From: Rossellomorea sp. y25
GTDB lineage: Bacteria; Bacillota; Bacilli; Bacillales; Bacillaceae_B
Assembly: GCF_038049935.1 (NCBI RefSeq)
Contig: NZ_CP145886.1
Location: forward strand, 2,302,501-2,366,500
Direction of reading: 5' to 3'
Length of the DNA stretch: 64,000 nt
Every line of letters starts with the position of its first letter. Within the stretch, counting starts at the first letter, position 1. The notes beneath the pieces are model-generated. The model did not search any database, was not told the origin of the DNA, and saw only the letters and a list, made by a program, of their open reading frames with translations. A program made the translations under genes and the position numbers. Positions 52,264-59,744 of the stretch are shown here, one piece after another.

Positions 52264-52983
52264 CTAGTCAATGTTTTCATTCAATTCATCATACCACTTC
52301 TTGGTTTCTCCAGGGTTTTCACCATTCAAAAAGATATGTTGATCATTCACCCTTATATAAATATAAGGGGCTTCCTTGTGTATAAATAACAAGCTTCTCC
52401 CATAACCTTTCACTTTAAATTGTCCTTTAGCCATGGTGGAAAGACCGAATCCGTTGACTTTCCAGGTAACTTCAGGCATATCTTGTATAAACTCAACCGT
52501 TTCAACCTCTTCAAGCTGCCACGCTTCTCCATACAAACCAGTGACCTCAAATTCCTCATCCTTAACGATCAAATCATATTTTTCATACCCGAGATAAGTG
52601 AGAACACTCACAAATCCTAAAACAACCACAAACAAAGTAGAACTAATCCAGAAACTTCTCTTCCTTTTGCCTGAAACCTCAAATTTGGATAGATATACTA
52701 ACCCCCCCATTAAGAAGACAAGCATAAAACCAAATTGAACTTCTATTACAAATGGAAAAGAGGTGAAAGCAAGGGGAAGAAGGATAAGCATTCCGACCGC
52801 AGTATAAATCAATAAAGACCCGGTCTTTTTGGGATAGCCATTTTTAATCAACTCTTCTTGTTCTGTCCTACTCCGCGTCACAAAACCCGAAATCAACCAA
52901 TAATTTTTTTGGGCTCGGATCGCCCAACCTAATAATGAAAAAAGAATAATAACCATTAGTTGAATCCCAATCAGGATTCCCAT
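52264..52983 (-). CDS. Membrane protein with DUF3784-type helices and PH-like domain
   Basis: 239 residues. The N-terminal IGIQLMVIILFSLLGWAIRA with KNYWLISGF, EELIKNGYPKKTG fits DUF3784. Four membrane segments end near residue 130. The remaining ~105 residues form strands (VEFIQDMPEVTWKVNGFGLS, IYIRVNDQHIFLN) and a final helix KKWYDELNENI like bacterial PH domains. Function unknown. No clear ribosome binding site near the ATG beyond GGAGGAACGTGA, which is well placed. Confidence 0.7.
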   Translation of the reverse strand: MGILIGIQLMVIILFSLLGWAIRAQKNYWLISGFVTRSRTEQEELIKNGYPKKTGSLLIYTAVGMLILLPLAFTSFPFVIEVQFGFMLVFLMGGLVYLSKFEVSGKRKRSFWISSTLFVVVLGFVSVLTYLGYEKYDLIVKDEEFEVTGLYGEAWQLEEVETVEFIQDMPEVTWKVNGFGLSTMAKGQFKVKGYGRSLLFIHKEAPYIYIRVNDQHIFLNGENPGETKKWYDELNENID

Positions 52984-53217
52984 TCACGTTCCTCCACTCA
53001 GTTTATCGTTAGTATATTTACGATTTTATATTGATATGGTTTCAATTATTCGGTGTTATTCGGACGATAAATCAAGTATTGAAGAATAAACTCATTTTCG
53101 ATTAACCAATCCCGTGCATATTAAATGCTTAACTTAACGCTGGATGCAGGAATCGAGATGGAAAATAGAGAACTATGTGGTTAGAATAAAATGAGAGCAT
53201 CAGAAAGGGGCAGTCGA

Positions 53218-53640
53218 ATGTATGAATTGAAAACAAGACAAAATGACAGCAGTGTGATCGAATTTATCGAAGCAGTAGAGAACCCTAAAAAACGCGAGGA
53301 TGCCTATAATTTGCTGGATATTTTCACAGAGACGACGGGGTTTGAAGCAAAAATGTGGGGACCAAGCATTATCGGGTTCGGTTCTTATCATTACAAATAT
53401 AAAACAGGACACGAAGGGGATGCTCCGTTAGTCGGATTTTCACCGAGGAAAGCGAAAATAAGTCTATATTTCGCCCCTGGGGATCCAGAGAGGGAAAAGG
53501 TATTGAATTCATTCGGTAAACATACAACAGGTAAATCTTGCGTGTACATAAACAAAGTAGCAGACATCGACCAAGCAGTATTGAAACAATTGATTAACCA
53601 ATCGGTAAGCTTTCTACAAAAAACGTACCCAAATCCATAA
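53218..53640 (+). CDS. DUF1801 family protein
   Basis: 140 residues: EFIEAVENPKKREDAYNLLD, then MWGPSIIGFGSYHYKY, GFSPRKAKISLYF and a C-terminal NQSVSFLQKTYP. This is the DUF1801/YdhG-like fold found in small cytosolic proteins; the function is not established. ATG 53218 follows GAAAGGGGCAGTCGA; an ATG nine codons upstream lacks a site. Monocistronic with its own terminator. Confidence 0.85.
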   Translation: MYELKTRQNDSSVIEFIEAVENPKKREDAYNLLDIFTETTGFEAKMWGPSIIGFGSYHYKYKTGHEGDAPLVGFSPRKAKISLYFAPGDPEREKVLNSFGKHTTGKSCVYINKVADIDQAVLKQLINQSVSFLQKTYPNP

Positions 53641-53654
53641 ACAGGATAATCAGG

Positions 53655-53697
53655 AGGAATTAGTCTAAATACCATGACTAATTCCTTATTTTTTATA
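53655..53697 (+). terminator. Terminator of the DUF1801 gene
   Basis: AGGAATTAGTC-TAAATACCAT-GACTAATTCCT stem followed by TATTTTTTAT. Confidence 0.9.
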
Positions 53698-53734
53698 GGT
53701 TGAAGCTTTATATTTGATATTAAAGAAAATATCC

Positions 53735-53773
53735 TATAATATTAATCTCGAATTAAAACTATTTCAGTTCGAG
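53735..53773 (+). promoter_or_regulatory. azoR promoter region with CTCGAA/TTCGAG inverted repeat
   Basis: TATAAT (53735-53740) is followed by CTCGAA (53747) and TTCGAG (53768), arms of a spaced palindrome. ATCTCGAA equals a half of the MhqR-type site known upstream of azoR2 in B. subtilis, but there the halves are contiguous. Control by a quinone-sensing MarR protein is possible. Confidence 0.4.
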
Positions 53774-53835
53774 GCAATAACGGTAATGTCATTGAACTGG
53801 ATGATGAATTCACAATCAGAAAGGGACGATTCAAC

Positions 53836-54471
53836 ATGACAAAGGTTTTATACATTACAGCACATCCGCATGATGATACACAATCCTACAGCATGGCAGT
53901 AGGAAAAGCATTTATTGACACATATAAACAAGCAAATCCGACGCATGAAATTGTGAACGTGGACTTGTACAAAGAAAACATTCCTCAAATTGATGCTGAC
54001 GTGTTCAGTGGTTGGGGGAAACTGCAATCCGGTCAAGGATTTGAAGAGCTTTCTCAAGAAGAACAAGCCAAAGTAGGGCGTCTTGGAGAACTATCCGATC
54101 AATTTGTTGACGCAGACAAATATATCTTTGTAACTCCATTCTGGAATTTCTCTTTTCCTCCAGTAATGAAGGCATATATTGACTCTGTATCTGTTGCAGG
54201 GAAGGCATTTAAATATACAGAACAGGGACCTGTTGGGCTACTGACGGACAAAAAAGCTCTTCATATTCAAGCTCGTGGAGGTATCTACTCTGAAGGCCCA
54301 GCTGCAGCAATGGAAATGGGGCACCGCTACCTTGACGTGATGATGCAATTCTACGGAGTTCCTTCATTCGAAGGCTTATTCGTCGAAGGTCACGCAGCAA
54401 TGCCTGACAAAGCTGAAGAAATCAAAGCAAATGCGATTGCAAGAGCAAAGGATTTAGCACAAACTTTCTAA
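53836..54471 (+). CDS. azoR: FMN-dependent NADH-azoreductase
   Basis: A 211-residue flavodoxin-like enzyme that reduces azo dyes and quinones. [20 protein letters not shown] is the phosphate-binding N-terminus, [20 protein letters not shown] near residue 97 the FMN-contacting loop, and [12 protein letters not shown] near 150 the flavin strand. It matches Bacillus AzoR2-type proteins, which detoxify quinones. AGAAAGGGACGATTCAAC precedes the ATG. Confidence 0.94.
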   Translation: MTKVLYITAHPHDDTQSYSMAVGKAFIDTYKQANPTHEIVNVDLYKENIPQIDADVFSGWGKLQSGQGFEELSQEEQAKVGRLGELSDQFVDADKYIFVTPFWNFSFPPVMKAYIDSVSVAGKAFKYTEQGPVGLLTDKKALHIQARGGIYSEGPAAAMEMGHRYLDVMMQFYGVPSFEGLFVEGHAAMPDKAEEIKANAIARAKDLAQTF

Positions 54472-54477
54472 TTGTAA

Positions 54478-54510
54478 GAAAGGGTCAACTACGGTTGGCT
54501 CTTTTTTAAT
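54478..54510 (+). terminator. Terminator after azoR
   Basis: GGGTCAAC-TAC-GGTTGGCTC imperfect stem with T6. Confidence 0.7.
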
Positions 54511-54594
54511 TACGTAAAAATGATACTATTTTCACTTTAAATTCGTATGAGAGCATACATAAGGGAGAATAGAGGTTCTTCTCAAAAGCTGAAA

Positions 54595-54631
54595 AAAGAG
54601 AGACCCTCCATAATGATAGAGGGTCTCTTAG
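54595..54631 (-). terminator. Terminator of the LysM-CAP gene
   Basis: AGAGACCCTC-TATCATTATG-GAGGGTCTCT on the minus strand, followed by T6. Confidence 0.88.
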
Positions 54632-54633
54632 CT

Positions 54634-55263
54634 TTATCTCTTTATAAACATTTGCGTCCAATAATGACCGTACGATCCACCCTTCACATAACCCACTCCG
54701 ATTTCTGTATAAGTTGGAGAAAGGATATTTTTTCTGTGTCCTTCGCTGTTCATCCATGCTTCAACTACTTCGGCAGGTGTTCTTTGCCCAGCGGCAATGT
54801 TTTCACCTGCTGCTTGATAGGAAATTCCGAAATCCTTCATCATTTGGAAAGGAGATCCGTATGTTGGGGATGTGTGGCTGAAATAGTTCTTCGCAATCAT
54901 GTCTTCTGACTTATAACGTGCCACACGTGATAATTCCCAATTTTCCTTCAGTGGTGGTAAACCGACTTTTGATCGTTCCTGGTTTACTAGTTTCACCACC
55001 TCGTATGTATAGCTTTCAGCGGTACGATTTGCTCCTGGAATGATAAGGCTTTGTCCTGGATAAATCATGTTTGGGTTGCTTACATTCGGGTTTGCCGAGA
55101 TTAACTCAGATACACCCACCTGATGCTTTACGGCAATCTTCCACATTGTGTCTCCATAGCTCACAGTATACGTACCTGCTGCGGAAACCTGAGAAGCTTG
55201 ACCAAAACCAATGACAAAAGTGACAGACAACAATAAGATAGATAAAAGTTTTAAAGTTTTCAT
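54634..55263 (-). CDS. Secreted LysM and CAP-domain protein (YkwD-like)
   Basis: 209 residues. A signal peptide ends near VSAA (residue 30). One LysM domain (YTVSYGDTMWKIAVKHQVGV to GQSLIIPG, about 32-76) binds peptidoglycan. A CAP/SCP domain follows (LVNQERSKVGLPPL, HTSPTYGSPFQMMKDFGISY, GENIAAG, WMNSEGHRKNILSP, HYWTQMF). Such proteins sit in the cell wall or spore coat; their activity is unknown. The binding site before the ATG is poor (CAATAGAACT). Confidence 0.9.
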   Translation of the reverse strand: MKTLKLLSILLLSVTFVIGFGQASQVSAAGTYTVSYGDTMWKIAVKHQVGVSELISANPNVSNPNMIYPGQSLIIPGANRTAESYTYEVVKLVNQERSKVGLPPLKENWELSRVARYKSEDMIAKNYFSHTSPTYGSPFQMMKDFGISYQAAGENIAAGQRTPAEVVEAWMNSEGHRKNILSPTYTEIGVGYVKGGSYGHYWTQMFIKR

Positions 55264-55496
55264 AGTTCTATTGAAATATAATTCTGTTAATTTTGAAACA
55301 GGTAGTTGTTACCACCCTTCTATAAAACCTAATAAATAAGCAAATAGTAAATTTTACTAGAATTTAAAGACGGTGACTATTTAATTAGTTTTTTGATATA
55401 CTGGAAAAAATTGAAACCTTTTCCTTTATATGATCGTAAAACAAGAATGGAAAGATAGTAACTCTTCCCACGTTCATTTCAAAGGGGGACTTCATT

Positions 55497-56135
55497 ATGT
55501 GGATCAATTTATTCTTCATCGTTATCTTCATCCTCGGAATCGTGTATCTTATTCGGTTTCGATTAAACCTAAAATATGCTGCAGAAAAAGCAGGCAATGC
55601 CCAATTTCCAACAAGCCAGGAAGATATGAACAGTATTGTTATACCGAGCGAGTTCAAGGTGATGCAGCCTTTAACAAAGGAAACAAAATCTTATCAGTGG
55701 GTGAAATGGGGAACGGTAGGTGTCATTAGCCTGTTAACTGTTTTATTAACGGTTGTATACTGGACCGATATGTTTCATCAATCTATTTTTAGTATCGTCC
55801 ATCTCTTTTTCATTTTGATCAGCTCCATTAAACACCGCGGGAATTTTTATTTGTTACATGAGGGACTTATACTCAATGGATACTATGTTCAATGGGCCAG
55901 GGTGAAAGGGTATAAAGTAGATAAGATCATTAAGTGGCACGAGCTTTACGGCCTCGATGACAAAATCAATCATGGCTATAAATTAGAGGTGAAGTTGAAA
56001 AAGAAATGGTTCCAGCCTCAATTTGTAGTGGTTAGAGATCAGGTACAATTGGATCGCATTCTAACATTATTAGAAAAGCATGGAGTGGAGAGCATAAGAG
56101 AAGCATCCCACACTCCAGTATCTAAGAATGTATAA
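55497..56135 (+). CDS. Membrane protein of unknown function (212 aa)
   Basis: One N-terminal membrane helix (INLFFIVIFILGIVYLIRF) and a pair near residues 70-110 (WGTVGVISLLTVLLTVVYW, SIFSIVHLFFILI). The C-terminal ~95 residues are soluble with mixed strands (GNFYLLHEGLILNGYYVQW, KLEVKLKKKWFQPQFVVVRD), a little like a bacterial PH domain. No family assigned. TTTCAAAGGGGGACTTCATT precedes the ATG. Solo gene. Confidence 0.72.
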   Translation: MWINLFFIVIFILGIVYLIRFRLNLKYAAEKAGNAQFPTSQEDMNSIVIPSEFKVMQPLTKETKSYQWVKWGTVGVISLLTVLLTVVYWTDMFHQSIFSIVHLFFILISSIKHRGNFYLLHEGLILNGYYVQWARVKGYKVDKIIKWHELYGLDDKINHGYKLEVKLKKKWFQPQFVVVRDQVQLDRILTLLEKHGVESIREASHTPVSKNV

Positions 56136-56290
56136 CGTTACTCATAAACAGAAAGAATACTGACATTTTCCAAGACATTTCCTCGGGTTCCTTCCATTTT
56201 CTTCAGCAACCAAAACGTCTCGATTTTCATTTGTGATCAACTTGGCCACTGTAGGAGAGAAATTGTGGATTGTAATCTACGAATAGCCTA

Positions 56291-56446
56291 ATGGCGGCAC
56301 TCTCTGCGAATAGAATCATATACATACTACTGGCACCGGGACTCATCACAGGACTAGGGTTGCTTCCTCTGATCGAAGACACAAATAGAGTGAACATTAG
56401 TAGTAAAGGTAAAACAAAATTAGTTCCTAAGGAGATGACAAGATGA
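56291..56446 (+). CDS. Possible small membrane protein (51 aa), doubtful
   Basis: A short frame with one hydrophobic segment (IIYILLAPGLITGLGLLPLI) ends inside the start of the next gene (ATGA overlap region). Its ATG has no convincing binding site, so it may be a relic of a longer gene. It is listed because it leads directly into a series of small membrane genes. Confidence 0.3.
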   Translation: MAALSANRIIYILLAPGLITGLGLLPLIEDTNRVNISSKGKTKLVPKEMTR

Positions 56447-56646
56447 CCTGGTTAAATTGGAATGATTTATTAGCACCTTCCAACCCGTATGCTGCAGTGT
56501 TCTTTGGAATAATGCTCACCCTCGTGGTTGCATTTAGTATTTGGTATGAAACAAAACAAAAACGAATAGTGTTCATTGCAATCGTAACAGGTGGTTTAAC
56601 AACCGTTCTTGGGGTAGGTTTGCTTACAATGGTTGGATTCTATTAA
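56443..56646 (+). CDS. Small two-helix membrane protein (67 aa)
   Basis: Two hydrophobic helices (about 17-35 and 43-64) separated by WYETKQKRIV, with the loop in the cytoplasm by the positive-inside rule. CTAAGGAGATGACAAG is a strong binding site before ATG 56443. The next small gene starts 18 nt later. Function unknown. Confidence 0.65.
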   Translation: MTWLNWNDLLAPSNPYAAVFFGIMLTLVVAFSIWYETKQKRIVFIAIVTGGLTTVLGVGLLTMVGFY

Positions 56647-56664
56647 AAAGGGTGGTCAATACAT

Positions 56665-56835
56665 ATGAAATCACTTTTTTTCGTAATTGTCGGTGCACTT
56701 TTAGGATGGGGGATCACAGGTTTTTTCACTAACGGATTTGAAACGGATTATCTTTTTATCCTAATTATTGGCTTGGTTATTGGGTACAGCATAGGTCGAA
56801 AAAAAGAAAAAGAAGAAATTAGTGAATCAATGTAA
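56665..56835 (+). CDS. Small two-helix membrane protein (56 aa)
   Basis: MKSLFFVIVGALLGWGITGF begins a first helix. A second (YLFILIIGLVIGYSIG) ends in a charged tail RKKEKEEISESM. AAAGGGTGGTCAATACAT precedes the ATG. It lies 18 nt after the 67-residue gene and 15 nt before the HAD gene, so the three are probably one operon. Function unknown. Confidence 0.6.
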   Translation: MKSLFFVIVGALLGWGITGFFTNGFETDYLFILIIGLVIGYSIGRKKEKEEISESM

Positions 56836-56850
56836 GGGAAGTGTAACTGT

Positions 56851-57576
56851 ATGGAACATCTAGATCTTGGACAATATGATTTATTATTGTTTGACCTCGA
56901 TGATACTTTGTTTGATCACTCAGAGGCTTTTGAAAATGGATTAGTAGATACGATCCAGCAATTTCATTACTTACAGGAAATCGGCCACTCTGAATTCATC
57001 CAAACCTTTACAAAGCATAATCATCTTTTATGGCCGAGGTTTTCATCCAACGAGTTAAATTTTCATGAATTTTCATTAATTAGAATTAAGAACACTCTTA
57101 AGGAATTGAACGTCTCAGCGGAGAAGGAAATCTCTCTAAAATTCGTGAAAATATTTCAATCCTCTTACCTTGATCGTATCAAACCTTATCAGGAGTTGAA
57201 CGAATTCTTGTTTGAATTGAGTTACAGTGTGGGGTTGGGAATTGTCACAAATGGAACCGTGTTTAATGCCTTTGAAAAGGTAGACCGTCTTGGGCTGTGC
57301 GGTATATTTCCAGGCTCTTCCGTTATTGTCTCGGAAAAATTAGGGTTCTCGAAGCCAAATATAGAAATTTTCCAATATGCCCTGAATGTTTTCGGGAGTA
57401 CTGCTGATAGAACCCTCTTTATAGGAGATAATTATTTCACGGATATCTTAGGGGCGAAATCGCTAGGCTTAGATACTTTATGGATAAACAAGTATGAGTA
57501 TGAGTGTCCACAAAAAGAACAGCCTGACTATATGTTAAGACATTTGATCGATTTAAAAAATTCAATAAAACAATAA
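56851..57576 (+). CDS. HAD-family phosphatase (YjjG-like)
   Basis: A 241-residue HAD protein. Motif I is LFDLDDTLFDH with two Asp near residues 14-16, motif II IVTNGTV near 128, motif III Lys in SEKLGFSKPNIEIF near 163, and motif IV IGDNYFTDILGA near 193. A C1 helical cap lies between. The DLDDTLFDH motif is like YjjG/YfnB-type noncanonical pyrimidine nucleotidases. GGGAAGTGTAACTGT precedes the ATG. It ends the small membrane gene operon. Confidence 0.88.
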   Translation: MEHLDLGQYDLLLFDLDDTLFDHSEAFENGLVDTIQQFHYLQEIGHSEFIQTFTKHNHLLWPRFSSNELNFHEFSLIRIKNTLKELNVSAEKEISLKFVKIFQSSYLDRIKPYQELNEFLFELSYSVGLGIVTNGTVFNAFEKVDRLGLCGIFPGSSVIVSEKLGFSKPNIEIFQYALNVFGSTADRTLFIGDNYFTDILGAKSLGLDTLWINKYEYECPQKEQPDYMLRHLIDLKNSIKQ

Positions 57577-57614
57577 GGAGTCGAATAAGCTTGCTCATTC
57601 GACTCCTCGATATT
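57573..57614. terminator. Bidirectional terminator
   Basis: GGAGTCGAAT-AAGCTTGCTC-ATTCGACTCC stem between the HAD gene and the convergent lipoprotein gene. Confidence 0.88.
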
Positions 57615-57615
57615 T

Positions 57616-58086
57616 TTATGACGTTTCGAGCTTCTCTTGAAATTTCATCATCTTACTCTTTGTTTCCTGTACCAATCCTTTTAAGGATTCAGTATCAGGT
57701 TCATCTTTTTTTGCTTCTGCAATTAAAGGATACAGGCTTTCTTCTATATTCTTATAATCCTCAGGATACTGTTCCTCGACCAACTTCTCGATTTCATCCC
57801 ATTTTTCTTCAACCATCATTCCTTGTTCATTCACCTTTTTTGCATCACTTGAAGCATTCGTAAGACTCATATTTAACTCCTCAACGGCTTGAAGAGTATC
57901 ACTCACACCTGACTTTAGGTCTTCAGCTGCAGTTTGTTCTGAAGCACCATCCCCGGATGTTGTCTCGGATTTAGGTTCATTTGCATCTTTCATTTTATCT
58001 GTCTCTTGATTGTCGTCAGAGGCTCCACAACCCGCAAACAGAAAGCTACTTACTAAGATGACAGATAATACATTTATTTTCTTCAC
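57616..58086 (-). CDS. Small lipoprotein with acidic helical body
   Basis: 156 residues with a signal peptide ending in the lipobox FAGC (Cys near residue 20). An acidic, Asp/Glu/Thr-rich linker follows (residues 22-50). Then come helices (LKSGVSDTLQAVEELNMSLT, QETKSKMMKFQEKLE). The layout recalls the lipoprotein at 45158, but I see no clear sequence match. AAAAGGAGGAATATCTTGTG precedes the ATG. Function unknown. Confidence 0.72.
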   Translation of the reverse strand: MKKINVLSVILVSSFLFAGCGASDDNQETDKMKDANEPKSETTSGDGASEQTAAEDLKSGVSDTLQAVEELNMSLTNASSDAKKVNEQGMMVEEKWDEIEKLVEEQYPEDYKNIEESLYPLIAEAKKDEPDTESLKGLVQETKSKMMKFQEKLETS

Positions 58087-58226
58087 AAGATATTCCTCCT
58101 TTTGAACTCATTATTCCCAAATAAGGAGTGGAGAAAACGAGGTAATTTGGATTAGATTTCCTATAAACCTGAGAAAAATAAAGTATACTATACTCATTAC
58201 CACTTAATCGGAGGGAGTTGTAAGTA

Positions 58227-58961
58227 ATGAATGTAAGAAAGCCAGAGGAAAGACTGCCTGCGAATGAAGCAGCTTTGAATTTTGTTCTAGAAAACTTTCC
58301 AACCTGTCAGGCAGCACTTCTTGGAGGCAGCGTTGTAAGGGGAGAGGAGACAAGCACATCCGATTTAGATATTGTCATCATTGACGATACTACTTCCTCA
58401 GAATTCCGGGAATCACTTATCGCACAGGGCTGGCCAATCGAAGCCTTTGTCCATAACTTAAAAACCATCCGAGACTATTTCCAATCAGACTGTCAACGAG
58501 CCCGCCCATCCCTGCCGAGAATGGTCTCAGAAGGAATTCCCATCGTCGATCATCGCATCATCCATACCCTCAAAGAAGAAGCAAATAAACTTTTGAGGGA
58601 CGGACCTCCAAAATGGACTATTCAGACGATCCATATGAAGAGATATTTCATTACAGATGCATTGGATGATTTTATTGGCTCAACAAATAGAGGGGAAGGT
58701 ATTTTTATTGCGGGAGCATTAGGGGAATCCCTGCATGAATTTGTACTCAGGACAAATGGTCGCTGGATAGGTGCATCGAAATGGGTTGTTCGATCCCTAA
58801 AGGAATATGATCAAGACTTTGCTGATGAATATGTAGAGGCGTTCGAACAGTTTTACCGTAATGGGAATAAACAAGAAATTGTTAGATTAGTAAATTCGGT
58901 ATTAGAACCACACGGCGGGAGATTATTTGATGGGTTTACATTAGGCAAGAATGAGGGATAA
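58227..58961 (+). CDS. Nucleotidyltransferase-domain protein
   Basis: A 244-residue protein of the DNA polymerase beta-like fold. The motif GGSVVRGEETSTSDLDIVII holds the catalytic Asp pair (near residues 46-48), the standard GG-x-DxD pattern. The rest is helical. It may transfer a nucleotide to a small molecule or protein, or be an antibiotic-type transferase. CGGAGGGAGTTGTAAGTA precedes the ATG. The dodecamer AGGGACGGACCT lies in the gene (58596-58607), encoding parts of LRDGPPK. Confidence 0.82.
   Translation: MNVRKPEERLPANEAALNFVLENFPTCQAALLGGSVVRGEETSTSDLDIVIIDDTTSSEFRESLIAQGWPIEAFVHNLKTIRDYFQSDCQRARPSLPRMVSEGIPIVDHRIIHTLKEEANKLLRDGPPKWTIQTIHMKRYFITDALDDFIGSTNRGEGIFIAGALGESLHEFVLRTNGRWIGASKWVVRSLKEYDQDFADEYVEAFEQFYRNGNKQEIVRLVNSVLEPHGGRLFDGFTLGKNEG
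58596..58607 (+). repeat. Dodecamer AGGGACGGACCT inside the nucleotidyltransferase gene
   Basis: Exact copy on the sense strand, read as TTG AGG GAC GGA CCT CCA (Leu-Arg-Asp-Gly-Pro-Pro), a different frame from the copies at 36035 and 62501. Confidence 0.75.
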
Positions 58962-58968
58962 GGATTCA

Positions 58969-59001
58969 ACTAAAAAGCCCTTCTGCTAAGAAGGGCTCAT
59001 G
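58969..59001 (-). terminator. Terminator of the second Spo0M-like gene
   Basis: AGCCCTTCT-TAGC-AGAAGGGCT on the minus strand followed by TTTTTAG; it may also serve the convergent nucleotidyltransferase gene. Confidence 0.82.
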
Positions 59002-59013
59002 ATTAAACTATCG

Positions 59014-59409
59014 TTATACTAAAATCTGAAACTCATCGTGATCGACACTGTTTACACCATCGTCAAAGACAAGTCGGGTGACGAACTTATAAGAGACTGT
59101 GTCACTACTTGGAGGAAATGAATCTGAAAGTCTGCACGAAAAGTGAATGGTGCGTTGTTCGTTTGCTTTCATCGTTGATGAGCTTAATATGGTATTGTGA
59201 TGAAGGACAGATGAGTGATCACGATTCTGATCATACTGCAAAAGGTCTGTTTCAATTCTTTTCAATTTCTGCTCAACACGTCCGCCAGTTAGTTCATATT
59301 CTCCTTTGATCACGTCCCCCGGGCGAAACTCTTTCTTATTTAATACCAAATCAATCTTTGTTGCACCTATACCGAACCTGCACATCAATTTACTGAACAT
59401 AACTGTCAT
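59014..59409 (-). CDS. Half-length Spo0M-like (arrestin-fold) protein, paralogue
   Basis: 131 residues: FGIGATKIDLVLNKKEFRPG, then YELTGGRVEQKLKRIETDLL and GVNSVDHDEF. The same single arrestin-like domain is present as in the protein at 51443, and the same truncation relative to full Spo0M. ATG 59409 lies close to GAGAGG; the ATG three codons on is possible. Solo gene with its own terminator. Confidence 0.8.
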   Translation of the reverse strand: MTVMFSKLMCRFGIGATKIDLVLNKKEFRPGDVIKGEYELTGGRVEQKLKRIETDLLQYDQNRDHSSVLHHNTILSSSTMKANEQRTIHFSCRLSDSFPPSSDTVSYKFVTRLVFDDGVNSVDHDEFQILV

Positions 59410-59744
59410 TCAACCTCTCATTCATCTAGTTACCAATTCTACGCAATTAGGAGAGCTTTGGTTTCACTTTTCTTCACCTTTTCTACGACTATATTCTAAA
59501 AGAAAAGAAGCCCTCTTGTCTATAATCCTTCTTCGACATATTTCGCGAATTTTTATAAGTATTATAGTATTTCCCAGCATCCATTCCCCACACTTTTCTC
59601 CAGAAAATGAATCATACCCCTAATGAGTATATAAATTGGAATTTGTTCCATAAAGAGGTAGAAATATAGTCTGAATTTCTATAAAATAGGACTAGAACAT
59701 TATCATATTTTGGTAAAATACTAGCTTAAGAAGGGGTCATTCAA
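59410..59744. other. Intergenic stretch without a recognised gene
   Basis: AT-rich DNA between the divergent Spo0M-like and PBP genes. TGGTAAAAT at 59711-59719 could be an extended -10 box of the PBP promoter. No repeat, hairpin or supported frame was seen. Confidence 0.45.

Noticed and set aside
52098..52385. A 95-residue plus-strand frame opposite the DUF3784-type gene
   Set aside because: It runs antisense to a supported gene, has no binding site and spans a palindrome; a shadow frame.
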